Shown here one piece after another: positions 44,700 through 57,640 of a stretch of DNA of 64,000 nucleotides. Both the position numbers and the translations under genes were made by a program. This DNA is from Thermothelomyces thermophilus ATCC 42464 (Eukaryota; Ascomycota; Sordariomycetes; Sordariales; Chaetomiaceae), in assembly GCF_000226095.1 (NCBI RefSeq), contig NC_016474.1, forward strand, positions 2,666,001 through 2,730,000, in the 5' to 3' direction. A model generated the notes under the pieces. That model made no database searches. It was not told the origin of the DNA and saw nothing but the letters and a program-made list of their open reading frames with translations. The stretch's first letter is position 1, and each line of letters starts with the position of its first letter.

Positions 44700-47600
44700 C
44701 GCTTAAATAGATAGTAGATATTCTAGCTATAGCATTATTAGCAAGAGAATGTACTAGAAGCTTAGAATCGAGTAGATTAGTTTACCTACTATATATACCT
44801 TTAAGACTATGACTAGGCTATAATAGGACCGGAAAATTACTTAGATAGCTTGTGTTATAATAGATATCGATAGCTAGGAGAGTTAGGCCACGCTTTACAT
44901 AGTCCTAGGACTTATATATAACGTTATACTAGGTCTTCTATAGATAGAATACTAGGAGGTCAAACTAGATATATATATAAGCATTCTTAAAATCGGGACG
45001 TAACTAGGATTACTTGTCTATAAGATCTCTTCGCGGTCAAGACAGATAGGAATCTCCTAAATTATAGGTACGGTCTTTATAGGTATAGTTTAGAAGGTAT
45101 AGAAGAAGAAGACTTCTAACACCTTCCTAGTTACTAATATCTAGAAAATAATAATTATCCTAGAATCAAGACACTAATTTGACGGAGAAGGTATAGAGAA
45201 TAGGGGTACCTAACTAGGGCCTAATATAGAGTTAGAGGTTACCTTACTAGACGAACTTCGCGACTTTGCTAACCTCTTTGATAAGGAGAAAGCTAGCAGA
45301 CTTCCCCTATATTATAATATAACCAATCATCATATCAAATTAAAGGAAAGCCTAGATAGAAAGATCCCTGAACTCCCTTAGGGGCCTCTCTATAACATGC
45401 CACGGGATCATTTATTAGAAGTCCGAAAGTAAGTCGTTAACTTGCTAAATAAGGGGTAGATCCGAGCCAGCTCCTCTTCGGCTATTGCCCCTGTCCTCTT
45501 AGTAAAGAAAGCAGACAGAGGTTAGAGGTTCTATATTAATTATCGAGCGCTAAATAAGATTACGAAGCAAGATCGATACCCCCTCTTACTTATTAAGGAA
45601 ATGCTTTACTCCCTAGTCGGAGCTAAGTAGTTTACAAAGTTAGATATCTAGGTAGCCTTTTACTATATTCGGATCGCGAAAGGCTACGAATATTTAATAG
45701 TATTCCGGACCCGGTTCGGCCTCTTTAAGTAGCTTATCTATCCCTTTAGACTTATAGGTATACCTATAACCTTCTAATGATATATTAATAATACTCTTAG
45801 CCTAACGCTCAGGGACTTTATGATAATATACCTTAATGATATCTTAGTTTATACTTTAGGTAATAGGAAAGATTATATAAGGTAAGTAAGGGATATACTC
45901 TAAAGGTTATAGAAAGTAGAACTTATATTAGACCTTAAGAAGTATATATTTACTATAAAAGAAGTTAAGTACCTTAGCTATATTATAGAGGTAAGGGTCT
46001 AGGTCTATCTAGACCCTGAAAAGCTAGCTACTATCTATAAGTAGGAGGTACTATGGAAGGTTCGGGGAGTATAAAGCTTCCTAAGGTTTGCTAATTTTTA
46101 CCGAGACTTTATCCCTAACTTTTCTGGGCTAATAGAACCCTTAACGTAGTTAACCTATAAGAATACCCTATTCTAGTAGGGGACTAAGGAATAGAAGGCC
46201 TTTAACGCCCTTAAGACGGCCTTTATATTGGAACCTATCCTCGTATAATAGGACCCCGAACGAGAGACGGTACTTGAGGTAGATTACTCCGGGACAGCGC
46301 TAGGAAGGTGCCTATCCTAATAAGGAGAAGATAGGGTCCTATACCCTATAGCCTATTACTCTATAAAACCAACCCTAGCTAAATAGAACTATATGATCTA
46401 TAATAAGGAGTTACTTATAATTATCTTGTGCCTAAAGGCCTAGTTAGCTAAGCTTTATAGTATTATAGCCCCCTTTTAGATCTTAACCGATTATAAAAAC
46501 CTTGAATACTTTTCCTAGCCTCGTTTAATTAGTAAGTAGTAAGCTTAATAGGCTAAGATACTTTCCCTCTTTAACTTTAAGCTCTGTTACTAATCTAGGT
46601 TGTAAGTATCTTATCCTAACGCTCTATCCTATCGCGAACAAGACTTTCCTAAAGACGTATAGCATATAGTATAACTTCTCCCTACTATCCGGATAAATAC
46701 GACAGATTCCTTGACGTTATCTAGAGCATCCTACCTCCCAAAGAGGAGTACTATTTTTACAGACAAATAGCTAGCAGCCTTATAGGATAAAGGAGTTGTC
46801 AAGGACGAATATTATATATACTAGCTCTAGGCTATCTAGGACAGGGCCTGAAAATTTCCGAAGGAAGCAAATATAGTATAGACCTAGATTATAGACTACT
46901 CCCTTAATATATAGGGTACCCTTTAGTTCTAGGGCAGACTTTGGCTTCTTATATAGGAGCTACCTATAACTACTATTCTTTAATATATCTATAACTTCCC
47001 TATATTGGGCTACCTAAGGAAGAATAGATTATTTAAAATGCTTTAATGGGACTATTACTAGGACTTTATATCCCTAGATACGAAGAGGTTTATAAGGAAC
47101 TATTATACGTGTCAAAGGGCTAAGGTTTTACGTTAATCACGATAAGGACTCCTTTAGCCCCTACCTATCGCCGACTACTTCTAGAAACAGATTTCTATCG
47201 ATTTTATAGTCGATCTCCCTATACGAGACGAGAAATTACCCTAGTACCTTATAGTAATCACCGACCGGCTATCAAAGTACATCTAGCTTAAAGCTATATC
47301 CTTAATAGGAGCTAAGGTATACGTACTCTAGTTCTGGGATATATAGTAGCGGTTTTATGGATTTCCGATACAAATTATTACTAATCGTGGTTTAGATTAG
47401 CTTAGCTAGTTTTAGACTACTCTCTATAAGACTATCGGAATCGAATAGTTACTATCGATAGCCTATTATCTATAGATAGATAGAGGTATAAAATATATAA
47501 ACTAGGAAGTATAGACTATCTTATAGACTATAGTTCCCTTTGCCTAATATAACTAGCTTAAATATCTATTATATACTAGCTTATAATTAATAACTGTAAC

Positions 47601-47967
47601 TAGACGGTAACTAGGACAAGTATAAGCTACCTTCTTTATAATTATAATATAAGCCTAATATAGTTTACTAACCTACTAGATACTCTTACCTTAACCCTAT
47701 AAGGAAGAGCTACTTATTTCTTACGTTACTTAAGAGAAGGTATAGAATAGACCTAGGCCGCTATTATATATATATAGTAACGTTAGTAAGAAAACGCTAA
47801 TTGTTTTTAATACCTAGCTAAGAGGTTTAAGGTAGGGGATAAAGTATAGCTATCTTTATATAATATTAAGACTAACCGCCCTAGCTATAAACTTAACTAG
47901 GTCAATACTAAATATAAAGTAATTATAGTACTAATACTACTAATAGTAACTCTAAATGTTCCCTATA
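44700..47967 (+). pseudogene. Element C pol, interrupted by element A
   Basis: Protease (ILxYSIISK-like active-site remnant, then LGLIYNVILGLLQIEYQEV), RT starting at [20 protein letters not shown] with KLDIQVAFYYIRIAKGYEY and YLND at 45829-45840, RNase H with VLEVDYSGTALGRCLSQQG and YNKELLIII, and an integrase core with ISIDFIVDLPIRD. It ends in KLN-VNTKYKV...TLNVPY, where element A begins. Stops are TAG/TAA of RIP type; the RT catalytic first Asp is now Asn. Confidence 0.8.
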
Positions 47968-48420
47968 TATGACGAACCAAACTCAGACTTCTTCTAAAAG
48001 GGTTCAGACAAAGGTAGATTAAGTAGGACAAGTAGGCAGGTCGTCTAAGGGATTCGGTAAAGCCAAAGGGTTCACAATAACACTAGAGTTATCTCTCACA
48101 GTAGTTAACGATACTTAGTATAAGTACTGTGATTATAAGTTACTATCACTAGTAAACTCCTAGAGTCTACTATAATAAGTGACTATTTATATATATATAT
48201 ACTTCTGTCGATCGCTTATAGTCCCCTTCCATCCTGTCCTTAGATCGCCTTCGGTAGCTAGCTATCCTCTACTATCTTTCCCTTTTTGGCAATTGTTTGC
48301 CCGTAGTAACCCGCGCTCCCTAGCGATCCCGTGTTAGCCTCGCTTCGTGCCCTTCTTGATTAGTGGCTCATTTAGCCTGCTACACCCTACCAGGTCGCGG
48401 TATATAGTTGGCTTGTGATA
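47968..48420 (-). repeat. Element A 3' LTR
   Basis: 453 bp. The terminal dinucleotides read TA...TA instead of TG...CA, consistent with RIP. The adjacent purine tract (minus strand TAAAGAGGGGGCATCG) lies at about 48,421-48,436. Confidence 0.88.
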
Positions 48421-48536
48421 CGATGCCCCCTCTTTAGGGCTTTCGACCTGAAAGCTTCTTATGACTTGTTTTAAGTACTATTAATACCCCCTTTTCCTAG
48501 TAGGTAACGTCCTTTTTCTATTAACTTCCTTTCATT

Positions 48537-49190
48537 ATAGCTAATTATATTCCTAGGAATCGTTATAATCTTAAATATAAACGATATACTATTATAATTA
48601 AGATTAAGCAAGAGGGTTATAAGGTCGCTATACCTTATAAGCGTTATTAGAATATAAAGCTATAAAAGTATTATATAATAATAGAGGGTTTAAATAAGTA
48701 TTAAAACTATATTTATATAGGTAAGAAGTATAGTAGTCTAAACGTTATAGATACCTATAGGTTCCTTATTATTTTCCTTTATAATCTTAGGTTACTAACT
48801 CTCTTAGTTCTTTTGAATTTGTTAGAGTAAGAGAAGGTTTCGAGGGAGATTACTAAGACTAAGGTATTACTTGCTTAGACGCTAAGCCATTTAAGTCGAT
48901 TACGTCGTTTATAGCAATCCCTACGCGATCGTAGTACTAAAGTTTTCCGTCGTGGCATAGCTTATCTAGAGGAAGAGGAAGAGCTAGATACTCCTCCGCC
49001 GATATCAGAGACGTAGACCCTTGCGGGTTGGGCTTAGGCGTTAGGTACTTTTGATGTGCTTAATTAGGAGTCGATTAGGTTAGATCCCGGTCCTAATTCT
49101 AGTAGGTTCCCTTCTTTTTCTATTAGGGAATAGGCTTTGGAGCTGGTTCTTGTAGCCGGTTAGGATTCTACTAGTAAAACTACTTTAGTT
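48537..49190 (+). pseudogene. Antisense accessory ORF of element A
   Basis: Runs opposite to element A between its chromodomain and 3' LTR. It begins at ATA 48537 (ATG in the B copy) and keeps one frame for about 215 codons, broken only by TAG/TAA of RIP type. The protein starts with a basic, Arg/Lys/Tyr-rich block (YIPRNRYNLKYKRYTI), then IEGLNKYQNYIYIGKKYSSL and VIDTYRFLIIFLY. A helical basic coiled-coil-like segment (SHLSRLRRLQQSLRDRSTKV) leads into an acidic stretch (EEEEELDTPPP) and a Ser/Pro tail. I cannot assign a fold. It has no retroviral homology and is not on the pol strand. Confidence 0.6.
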
Positions 49191-52100
49191 TCTTAGGGCA
49201 ATTTAGGTTCTTAATAGGTTTCTATAAGTTATCTTCTAGTCTAAAATTAAGCTATTTAACTAGATACTATAGTTCTTTATTAATAATATATAAATCTAGA
49301 ATTTCTTTGATGTCCTATTCTTCCTCTTTATTCTCTACTTCAATATATATAGCAACCTTAGCGTTCTTTAGTACTAGTTTAAGAAGTGAAATATAAAAAA
49401 CATCTATCTATAGTTATATGGATAATAGTAACGATAGTCGGTAGTTAGATGTCAAAATTCGTTCTTTGATAATAAAGGGTCTAACCTTCTTAAAGTCTAG
49501 CTTTATACTTAGTCGTTTAGTTTATAAGTTTTGTACGATTAGGTAGACTTTGTCTCCCCTCTCTAGGTAAGGTCCCTTAAGCCTATATTTGTCATAGTAT
49601 TTCTTTATTCTAGTCTTAACAAACTCGAGTTCCTTTTTAAGCTTTTTATATAGTATATACATTTGTTCTACTTTAACTACTGCTCTCGGCATTATAACCT
49701 TTAGTCCTTGCCTAAGGTCTGCTTTATATCCGTAGTTCGTAAAGAACGGTATAACTTTAGTTATTTCCGTTAGTGTTATATTATAAGCGAGTTATACTAT
49801 TAGCAATAGTATAACCTAGTCATCTTGCTAGTAGTTAATATAAGAACGGAAATATTACTCGATAACTTGGTTTAGTCGCTCTATTTGTCTGTTAGTCTAT
49901 AGGTAATATGCTATTAATAGCTTACTATTAATGCCTAATCGTTATATTAACGCTTGCTAGAACTTTAATACGAACATAGTATCTCTATTAGTGATCTATT
50001 CTTATGGCTAAGCATATACTAATGTAACTTGCTAATAGATTATATTTACTAACCATTCTGCTATCCAGGACTCCTCATAAGGAAAGAAGTATACCTATTT
50101 AGTTAGGTAATCTATTATAATGAGAATACTATTATAGATTACTCCTATAGCTATATCCTTAGATTCTAGTAGCTTTATAATTAAGTCTATTATAACTAAA
50201 CTCTATAGTTTATTAGCTATTAGCAGTAGCTAAAGTAGCCTATATAGCTTATATTATACCGTTTTGCTTCGATTACAAATGTCGTAATTCTATATGACTT
50301 CCTTAACTTATGCCGTTGCCTATAGAAAGTCGTAGTGTTTCCTGACTTATACGATAGTCTTCGGAACTCCTTTATATCCTCCGAGTTTTAACTTATAGAG
50401 TTCTTAAATCATTTATAGCTATTAATCCCTATCGTAAATATATACTTTGCCTTGGTACTAGAGTTTCCTATCTCTTTTTTCTACTCCGTTAGGTATTATT
50501 AGTCCGGGTGCTACTTAATACTATATCTCGTTAATTCTTTCTTCTCGAAAGATTACGTAATATTCTAGGAACGAGTCAAGTAGATTATCTTCTACAGGTA
50601 TCTATATTTCGTAATGTAGCGTTCTATCTATTCGTTCCTTAAATAATGGTAGTATTGTTTCCGTTCGTCCTTCTATATGATCCGTTTGTTGGCTTAAGAT
50701 GTCTGCTTATACGTTCTCTTTGCCTTTCTTATAACAGATCTTAAAGTTAAATTCTACAAGGAATTCTGCCTATCGTATTTGTCATTTGTTAAGCTCCTTT
50801 GTCATCGTAAAGTATCATAAATTCTTATAATCTATATATACTTATACCGGTTTAATCGTACTACTAAGGTATAGTCGCTATTCCTTAAAAGCTTTGACAA
50901 TTATAAGTAGTTCCTTGTTATAGATTGGATAATTAAGACGTAGTCTATCAAGCTTCTTTAAAAAGAAAGCTATAGAATATAGCTTTTCTTATTTATCTTA
51001 TTATTCTAATTATCCTCTAATAGCGTAGTCTAAAGCGTCCGTTTTTACCTTAAATAGCTTCTTAGGATTTAATAATACTAGTACTAGATCTTTAGTAATA
51101 GCGTCACGGATCTACGTAAATACTTGCTTGTACTATTCTTCCTATTAGAATTTAGCGTTCTTCCTAGTAAGTTTGTATAAAGGTCGTATAATCGCTCCGA
51201 AATTTCTAATGAACATCCGGTAAAAGTTTACAAATCCGATAAAGCTTTGTACTTCTATAACTAACGTTAGTCGTAGCCAATTCTTAATAGCTTTAACCTT
51301 TGAAGGTTCTATCCGAATTTGTCCTAGGGATATCTTGTATTCTAAAAATACTGTCTTCCTAATGTGGAATTTGCTCTTTTCCTTATTAACTAATAGTTTA
51401 TACGTATATAGCGCGTCTAGCATAGCTTTTATATACTTCCGGTGTTTGTCTATCGTCTTAGAGAAGATAAGTATATTGTTAAGATAATATATCGTAAATT
51501 CGTCGAGAAAGGGTTAGATAGCTTGATTAATTAAGGCTTAGAACGTTACTAGCGCGTTTGTAAGTCTAAATGGCATAATAAGGTACTTGTAGTAGCTATA
51601 GGATATCCTAAAGGCCGTTTTCTACTCGTTGCCTTCTTTGATCTATATATAGTTATAGGCCGATAGCAAGTCAAGACGCGTAAAATATTAGGCTCCTGCT
51701 AACTAATCTTAGAGCCGTAAGATTAGTAATAACGGGTATCGGTTTTTTATAGTCTGTTCGTTAAGTTACTAATAATTAATATATAACTATAGCTTTCCGT
51801 CTTTCTTAGGTATAAATAGGATTAGGTAGCCTACTAGTAATATTGATAGGTAAATATATCCTCTTCGAAGGTTCTCCTTTAAATATTACTTAAATTCTTT
51901 ATTCTAAGTCTAGCTTATATAATAGATCTTAAAGAACTTTAGTTATACTCCTTCCTTAAGCTTAATCTCGTAATCCTATAGGCTATATTCTAGTAGTCCT
52001 TCTAGATATTTTGGTTCGAATGCTAGGTATCCTTCGTATTCCTTTAGTACTTCCCTAGTCTTGTCTCGTCTCTCGATTTTCTAATAGTATACGAACTTGG

Positions 52101-52700
52101 TTCTGTCTATAGCGATACTAGCGATTTCTCCTGTCTTAACCTATTACTCTAATTGTAATGCTTCGCATTCGTCAACGGAGAGAATAGCTATCGGCGGTTT
52201 AGCTTATTCCTTCTATTATAACGTTAATATCGTTATACCGCTTCTTCTAGAGTCTATAGTGGTCTGCCTACTACTATCTATCTCTTGTGGTAGATCTGTA
52301 AGATATGCCTTCCCCTAAGCATTGTCTACTCGCGATCCTTATATACTCCCTATCTTACTAGTTAAATATAACTCTATTTGGGGTCGTAGGTAGCTACTAT
52401 TCCTCTAGCTAATGTCTAGGTTATAATCTTTATACTATAGTAACCCTAATATTATGTCTTTATTGTTGCCTATATCTACGATGCTGAATACGACTGCTAT
52501 AGTCTTCCCTACTATAGTGATGTCGATCGGTTTGGTCTCCCTATATACCTATTACGTCGGAAATAGCCCTTTGACTATGCTATACTTCCGCTTTATTCTC
52601 TAGGGTATCTATAGCTAATTTATAAGCGTTAGCGAAATTAGGTTTATCTCTACTCTACTATCTACTAGTGCGAGCATTTCGTACTGTTTCTATTATACTG
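49144..52700 (-). pseudogene. Element A pol with chromodomain
   Basis: Minus strand: protease remnant MLALVDSRVEIN-like at about 52,690-52,640, RT about 51,820-51,180 (box YLNN at about 51,490-51,470, both Asp mutated), RNase H about 51,050-50,680, integrase about 50,430-49,400, chromodomain about 49,360-49,144 (IKEILDLYIINKELQYLVK, next Trp now TAG). The longest surviving frame is 51145..51423. Inactivated by numerous TAG/TAA. Confidence 0.82.
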
Positions 52701-53739
52701 TTATCTATAGTCGCTTGTCTTATTACCATCGTCTAAAGATTATAGCGATTTCCTATGTTTCTGCTGGGAGGTCTTAATATAGTAGTCTCTTACGCTAGTT
52801 CTTCCTATACTACGCTACTACCTGCTGCTATATAGGCGTTAATGGTTTCTAGGCCCCTTAAAGAGCCCTAACCCGTTTCCTAGGTTAGTATTAACCTCTT
52901 TAGTTATTTAGCTAATAGCGGCTTTATCAATTATACTTATTTCTATAAGCTATTGAGTGCTTACGGCTTTCTACTATTAAGTCTGTTTTACTTTCTATTA
53001 TATATATTATAGCTTTATCTAAAGCTCCTGAATTCGCGATTTCTTTTCGTCTATATAATAGAGGCAATCGTTGCTCTAGTACGAGTCCTATATGTCTCGT
53101 CCTGTTCTGTAGTGCCTAGGCTAGGCTTGTCTTAGAACTATTATAATGCCTTCTAGATCGCGGGCTTTGATCTTCTAGAGCAATTCGGCTGCTCTGTTTC
53201 CTACATCGTAGACCTATTCTACAGGGTATAAGCTTCTGTCCTTATTTCCTTATCGGGTTAGCTAGTGATTATTTTCGAATTTGTCACGGAAGTAGTATTA
53301 GTATCTATATACTATACACTAGAACTAGGGCACTTATATATATGCCTTATATTGAGGATATGGTTATATAGTATTACCTAGGAGGTATTAGAATTCTTTC
53401 CTAAATCCTTCCCATTATACGTAGACCATAGGTACCCTAACGCTAAGGTAGGAATATTTCTTCTAGTAGCTTTCCTATATACGCTTGTCTTTTCCGCGGT
53501 TCGTGTATATAAACTAGTATTCTAGGTTCCGTACGTCATTACTAAGTTACTAATCGTCAAGGTACTTAGTATAGCTATCAGGCCTATTATATATTACAGG
53601 CTATTCTCCTTTGATAGTTTCTACGATACGTTAGAGTTCCCTCGTCTCGTCCCTTATCTTATCGCTCTACTAGACAAGTCAAATTAAGCGTCTATCCCAT
53701 TTGTATAGTTCTATATTAAGCTAGAAAACTTCATTATAG

Positions 53740-55060
53740 TACTATTCGATTTGTTCCTAGAGGAATAGAATATTAAGTCTAGGTCTTTCGATTCTTTAAG
53801 TGTCGGTTGTCTACAATCTATCCTACCTCTATATAACCGTAAAATCCTATTGCCTTAAGGCTAGGAGAATCGAAATTGGCGGTATATACTCTCCTACCAT
53901 GTCCTATTCGGCAAGACCTATCTCTAGGTCTATAGTGACTAGTTCGGAGTACGGTGCTTATTCGTCTTTACTATTGCTGTCATATCTAAGACTATCCGTA
54001 TTATTACCCCTATCTTTATAGCCTGTAGCTACTACTTTGATAACGTCCTTAGTAGTTTTATCGATAACCGTAATTTCCTTCCTAGGGACTATCTTCTACT
54101 CTTTCTTTAGGCTTCGATATTCTTGCTTATAGTGCTCTTTCTTTCTATAGTTATAGTAGGTAACATTAGACTTATCTTTAGTCATCTTCTTCTAGTCTTA
54201 CTTCCATATTATATCTATATCTATAGCTCTAGGGTATATCCTATACGAGGTACTAATATATGTTCGCTTTTTCTTATCGTTAGCCTTAATTATAGTTCTA
54301 TTTATTTGACCTTGTTTGTATTACTCTTATATATAGAGTCGATTATCAATTCTAATAGCCTATATAATATATTTATCTAAAGTCTTAGGCTAATCATACT
54401 TATATAGCTTATCTTTAACCTTTTCCTTTAAGCCATTATAGAATAGTTATATTAATGCCTTGTCGTTAAGCTAAGACTTAAGTATATCCTATCTAAACTA
54501 TATAGTATAAGAGGCTACTAACTTAGTCTATTAGAGATTAGCAAGTCTTTCTTACGTATAAATCTTCTTATCTTTATCGCTAAAAACCTTCTAAAGCTCT
54601 TCTTCGAAATGGTCGTAGGATCGAAAGACTACCTATATAAATACGTCTTAGTCGTCTTCGTCTTCCTTAGTAAGATAGTCATTCTATATAGGCTCGAACT
54701 ATCCAAGTGCCTTACCCTCTAGTCTTATAGCTACATAGAGGACTTTGGCTTTGTTATTTAGAAACTTGTCGTCATTAAGCCAGAAGTAGGATTAGAGGTT
54801 TATTAGGAATCTTACAAGGTCTTCCTTAGTTCCTCTATATTTGCTAGGTAATTCGATCTTGATACGGCTTGCTTTAGTGCCCTTAAGTGCCTTGATTTTA
54901 GCGTAGGCCTCGTTAACTAGTTTCTACGAGTGCTTTTTGCCATTCTTGAGTTCCTTAATTCGAGCTTAAGTAGCCTTATCTTTCTAGTCTAACTCCTAGA
55001 TTTGCTAATAGAGTTAACTAAGCTAGGCAAGCAGCTATTTAGCTATAACGTTAATAGCTA
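53740..55060 (-). pseudogene. Element A gag with mutated zinc knuckle
   Basis: Mirror of the element B gag. The CCHC knuckle lies at about 54,160-54,094, where the first two Cys read as Tyr (TGT to TAT), followed by RKKEHYKQ. Many RIP-type stops. Confidence 0.75.
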
Positions 55061-55127
55061 TGTCGATATCAAGATCGAAGTTACCTCTATTCTAAACTAT
55101 AATAGAACAAAGGGAGTAATAGTAACG

Positions 55128-55580
55128 TATGACAAACTAAACTTAGACTTCTTTTAAAAGGGTTTAGACGAAGGTAGATTAAGCGGGACAAGTAGGTAGG
55201 TTGTCTAAGGGATTTAGTAAAGCTAAAGGGTTTATAAGAACACTAGAGTTATCTCTTATAGTAGTTAACAATACTTAGTATAAGTACTATAATTGTAAGT
55301 TGCTATTACTAGTAAACTCCTAGAGTCTACTATAACGAGTGACTATTTATATATATATATACTTTTGTCGATTGCTTATAGTCCCCTTCTATCTTGTCCT
55401 TAGATTGCCTTTAGTAGCTAGCTATCCTTTGCTATCTTTCCCTTTTTGGCAATTGTTTGCCTATAGTAGCCTACGCTCTCTAGCGATCTTATATTAGCCT
55501 TGCTTTGTGCCCTTCTTGATTAGTAGCTCATTTAGCCTGCTGTACTTTACTAGGTCATAGTATATAGTTAGCTTATAATA
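55128..55580 (-). repeat. Element A 5' LTR
   Basis: 453 bp, same length as its partner at 47968..48420 with many C/T and G/A differences (for example GGCTTGTGATA against AGCTTATAATA at the same end). Confidence 0.88.
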
Positions 55581-55585
55581 CTATA

Positions 55586-55803
55586 GCCTCTACCCTACCT
55601 TCTATATTAACCTTGTTAAGCGTACTATGTCTAACTTACTACCTTTGTAACGTATATTAGATTTCTAACCGGACCTAGTATTAGAACTTTCCCAGGAAGG
55701 ACTACTATAAGAGGAATATAAAGTAAAAGCAATCCTTATAACTAGAAATATAAAGGGAAGAGGAAATTAATTTAATATACTAATAAAATAAAAGAGATAT
55801 AAT
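55586..55803 (+). pseudogene. Element C fragment between A and B (integrase tail to chromodomain start)
   Basis: Reads in the same phase as C pol left of A: SLYPTFYINLVKRTMSNLLP, then QEGLL-EEYKVKAILITRNIKG, and NILIK followed by TAG (Trp) and KRYN, where B interrupts. YPTFYINLVK matches the HPVFHVSLL motif at the end of gypsy integrases after RIP-type substitutions. Confidence 0.8.
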
Positions 55804-56261
55804 TGTCACAAGCCAACCATATACCGCGACCCGGTGGGGCACAGGGGGCTGAATGAGCCACTAGTCAAGAAGGGCACGAAGGGAGGCTAACATGGGATTG
55901 CTAGGGAGCACAGGCTACTACAGGCGAACGATTGCCAAAAGGGAAAGATAGCAAAGGATAGCTAGCTACCAAAGGCGATCCAAGGACAGGATAGAAGGGG
56001 ACTATAAGCAATCGGCAAAAGTATATATATATATAAATAGCTACTCGTTATAGTAGACTCTAGGAGTTTACTAGTAATAGCAACCTAACCTATAATCACA
56101 AGTACTTATACTAAGTATTACTAACTATTATAGGAGATAACTCTAGTATTGTTATAAACCCTTTAGCTTTACCAAATCCCTTAGACGACCTATACGCTTA
56201 TCCTGCTTAATTTACCTCTATCTAAACCCTTTTAGAAGAAGTCTAAGTTAGGTTCGTTACA
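55804..56261 (+). repeat. Element B 5' LTR
   Basis: 458 bp, retains canonical TG...CA ends (TGTCACAAGCC...GTTCGTTACA). Matches both element A LTRs in reverse complement. Confidence 0.9.
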
Positions 56262-56329
56262 CGTTACTATTACTCCCTTTATTCCATTATAGCTTAGAAC
56301 GGAGGTGATTTCGACCTTGACATCGATAT

Positions 56330-57640
56330 AGCTACTAACGTCACGGCCGAATAGCTGCTTGCCTAGCTCGGTCAACTCTAGTAGCGGATTTAGGAGTTAG
56401 ACTAGAGAGACAAGGTTGCTTAAACCCGGATCAAGGAACTCGAAAACGGCGAAAGGCACTCGTAGAAGCTAGTTAACGAGGCCTATGCCAAAATCAAGGC
56501 ACTCGAGGGCGCTAAAGCGAGCCGTATTAAGATCGAACTACCTGGTAAATACGGAGGAACTAAGGAGGATCTTATAGGATTCCTAATAAACCTTTGATCC
56601 TACTTCTAGCTTAATGACGATAAGTTTCCGGACGACAAAGCCAAAGTCCTCTATATAGCTATAAGACTAGAGGGCAAGGTACTTAGATGGTTTGAGCCTA
56701 TGTAAAATGACTATCTTATTAAGGAAGATGAAGACGATCGAGACACGTTTATATAGGTAGTCTTTCGATCTTACGACCGGTTTGAAGAAGAGCTTTAGAA
56801 GGTTTTTAGCGATAAAGACGAGAAGATTTATATGTAAGAAAGACTTGCTAATCTCCGATAGACTAAGTTAGTAGCCTCCTATACCATATAGTTTAGATAG
56901 GACATGCTTAAGTCTTAGCTTAACGATAAGGCGTTAATATAACTATTCAATAACGGCTTAAAGGAAAAGGTTAAAGATAAACTATATAAGTACGACTAGC
57001 CTAAGACTCTAGACGAATATATTATATAGGCTATTAGAATTAATAATCGACTCTATATATAAGAGTAGTAGAAACAAAGTTAGACAAACGGAACTATAGT
57101 TAAGGCTAATAATAAGAGAAAACGAGTATACATTAGCATATTATATAGGATGTATCCTAGAGCTATAGATATAGATATAGTATAGAAGTAAGACAAGAAA
57201 AAGACGGCTAAAGACAAGTCTAACGTTACCTACTATAATTATAGAAAGAAAGGGCATTATAAGCGAGAATGTCAAAGCCCGAAGAAAGACTAGAAACTAG
57301 TCCCTAGAAAGGAAATTATAGCTATTAACGAAACTACTAAGGATGTTATCGAAGTAGTAGCTATAAGCTATAAAGACAGGGATAGCGATACGGATAGTCT
57401 TAGACACGATAGTAATGGTAAAGATAAACAAGCACTATACTCCAAATTGGTTACGGTGGACCTAGAGATAGGTCTTGCCAAATAGGATATAGTAGGAGAA
57501 TATATACCATTAATTTCGATTCTCCTAGCCTTGAGGTAGTAGGGTTTCATAGTTACCTAGAGGCAGGATAGATCGTAGACGACCGATACCTAAGGAATCA
57601 AAAGACCTAGACCTAATGTTCTATTCCTCTAGGAACGAAT
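56330..57640 (+). pseudogene. Element B gag with mutated zinc knuckle
   Basis: A capsid-like region with DDKAKVLYIAIRLEGKVLRW, then FNNGLKEKVKDKLYKYD. The knuckle at about 57,228-57,290 reads YYNYRKKGHYKREC: the His and last Cys survive, while the first two Cys of C-x2-C are Tyr. Interrupted by RIP-type stops. Confidence 0.78.

Larger units (their letters stand above)
47968..55580 (-). mobile_element. Element A: full-length Ty3/gypsy LTR retrotransposon
   Basis: 7,613 bp, minus orientation, inserted in element C integrase. 453-bp LTRs at 47968..48420 and 55128..55580, flanked by the 5-bp target duplication CTATA (47963-47967 and 55581-55585). Internal order read on the minus strand from right: gag, CCHC knuckle, protease, RT, RNase H, integrase, chromodomain, then an antisense frame and a purine tract next to the 3' LTR. 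Closely related to element B throughout. Confidence 0.9.

Noticed and set aside
52097-54380. Plus-strand frames at 52097, 53800 and 54123 as host genes
   Set aside because: They are antisense to element A gag/pol; hydrophobic composition reflects AT-rich RIP DNA. Unlike the 48537 frame they overlap known sense domains.
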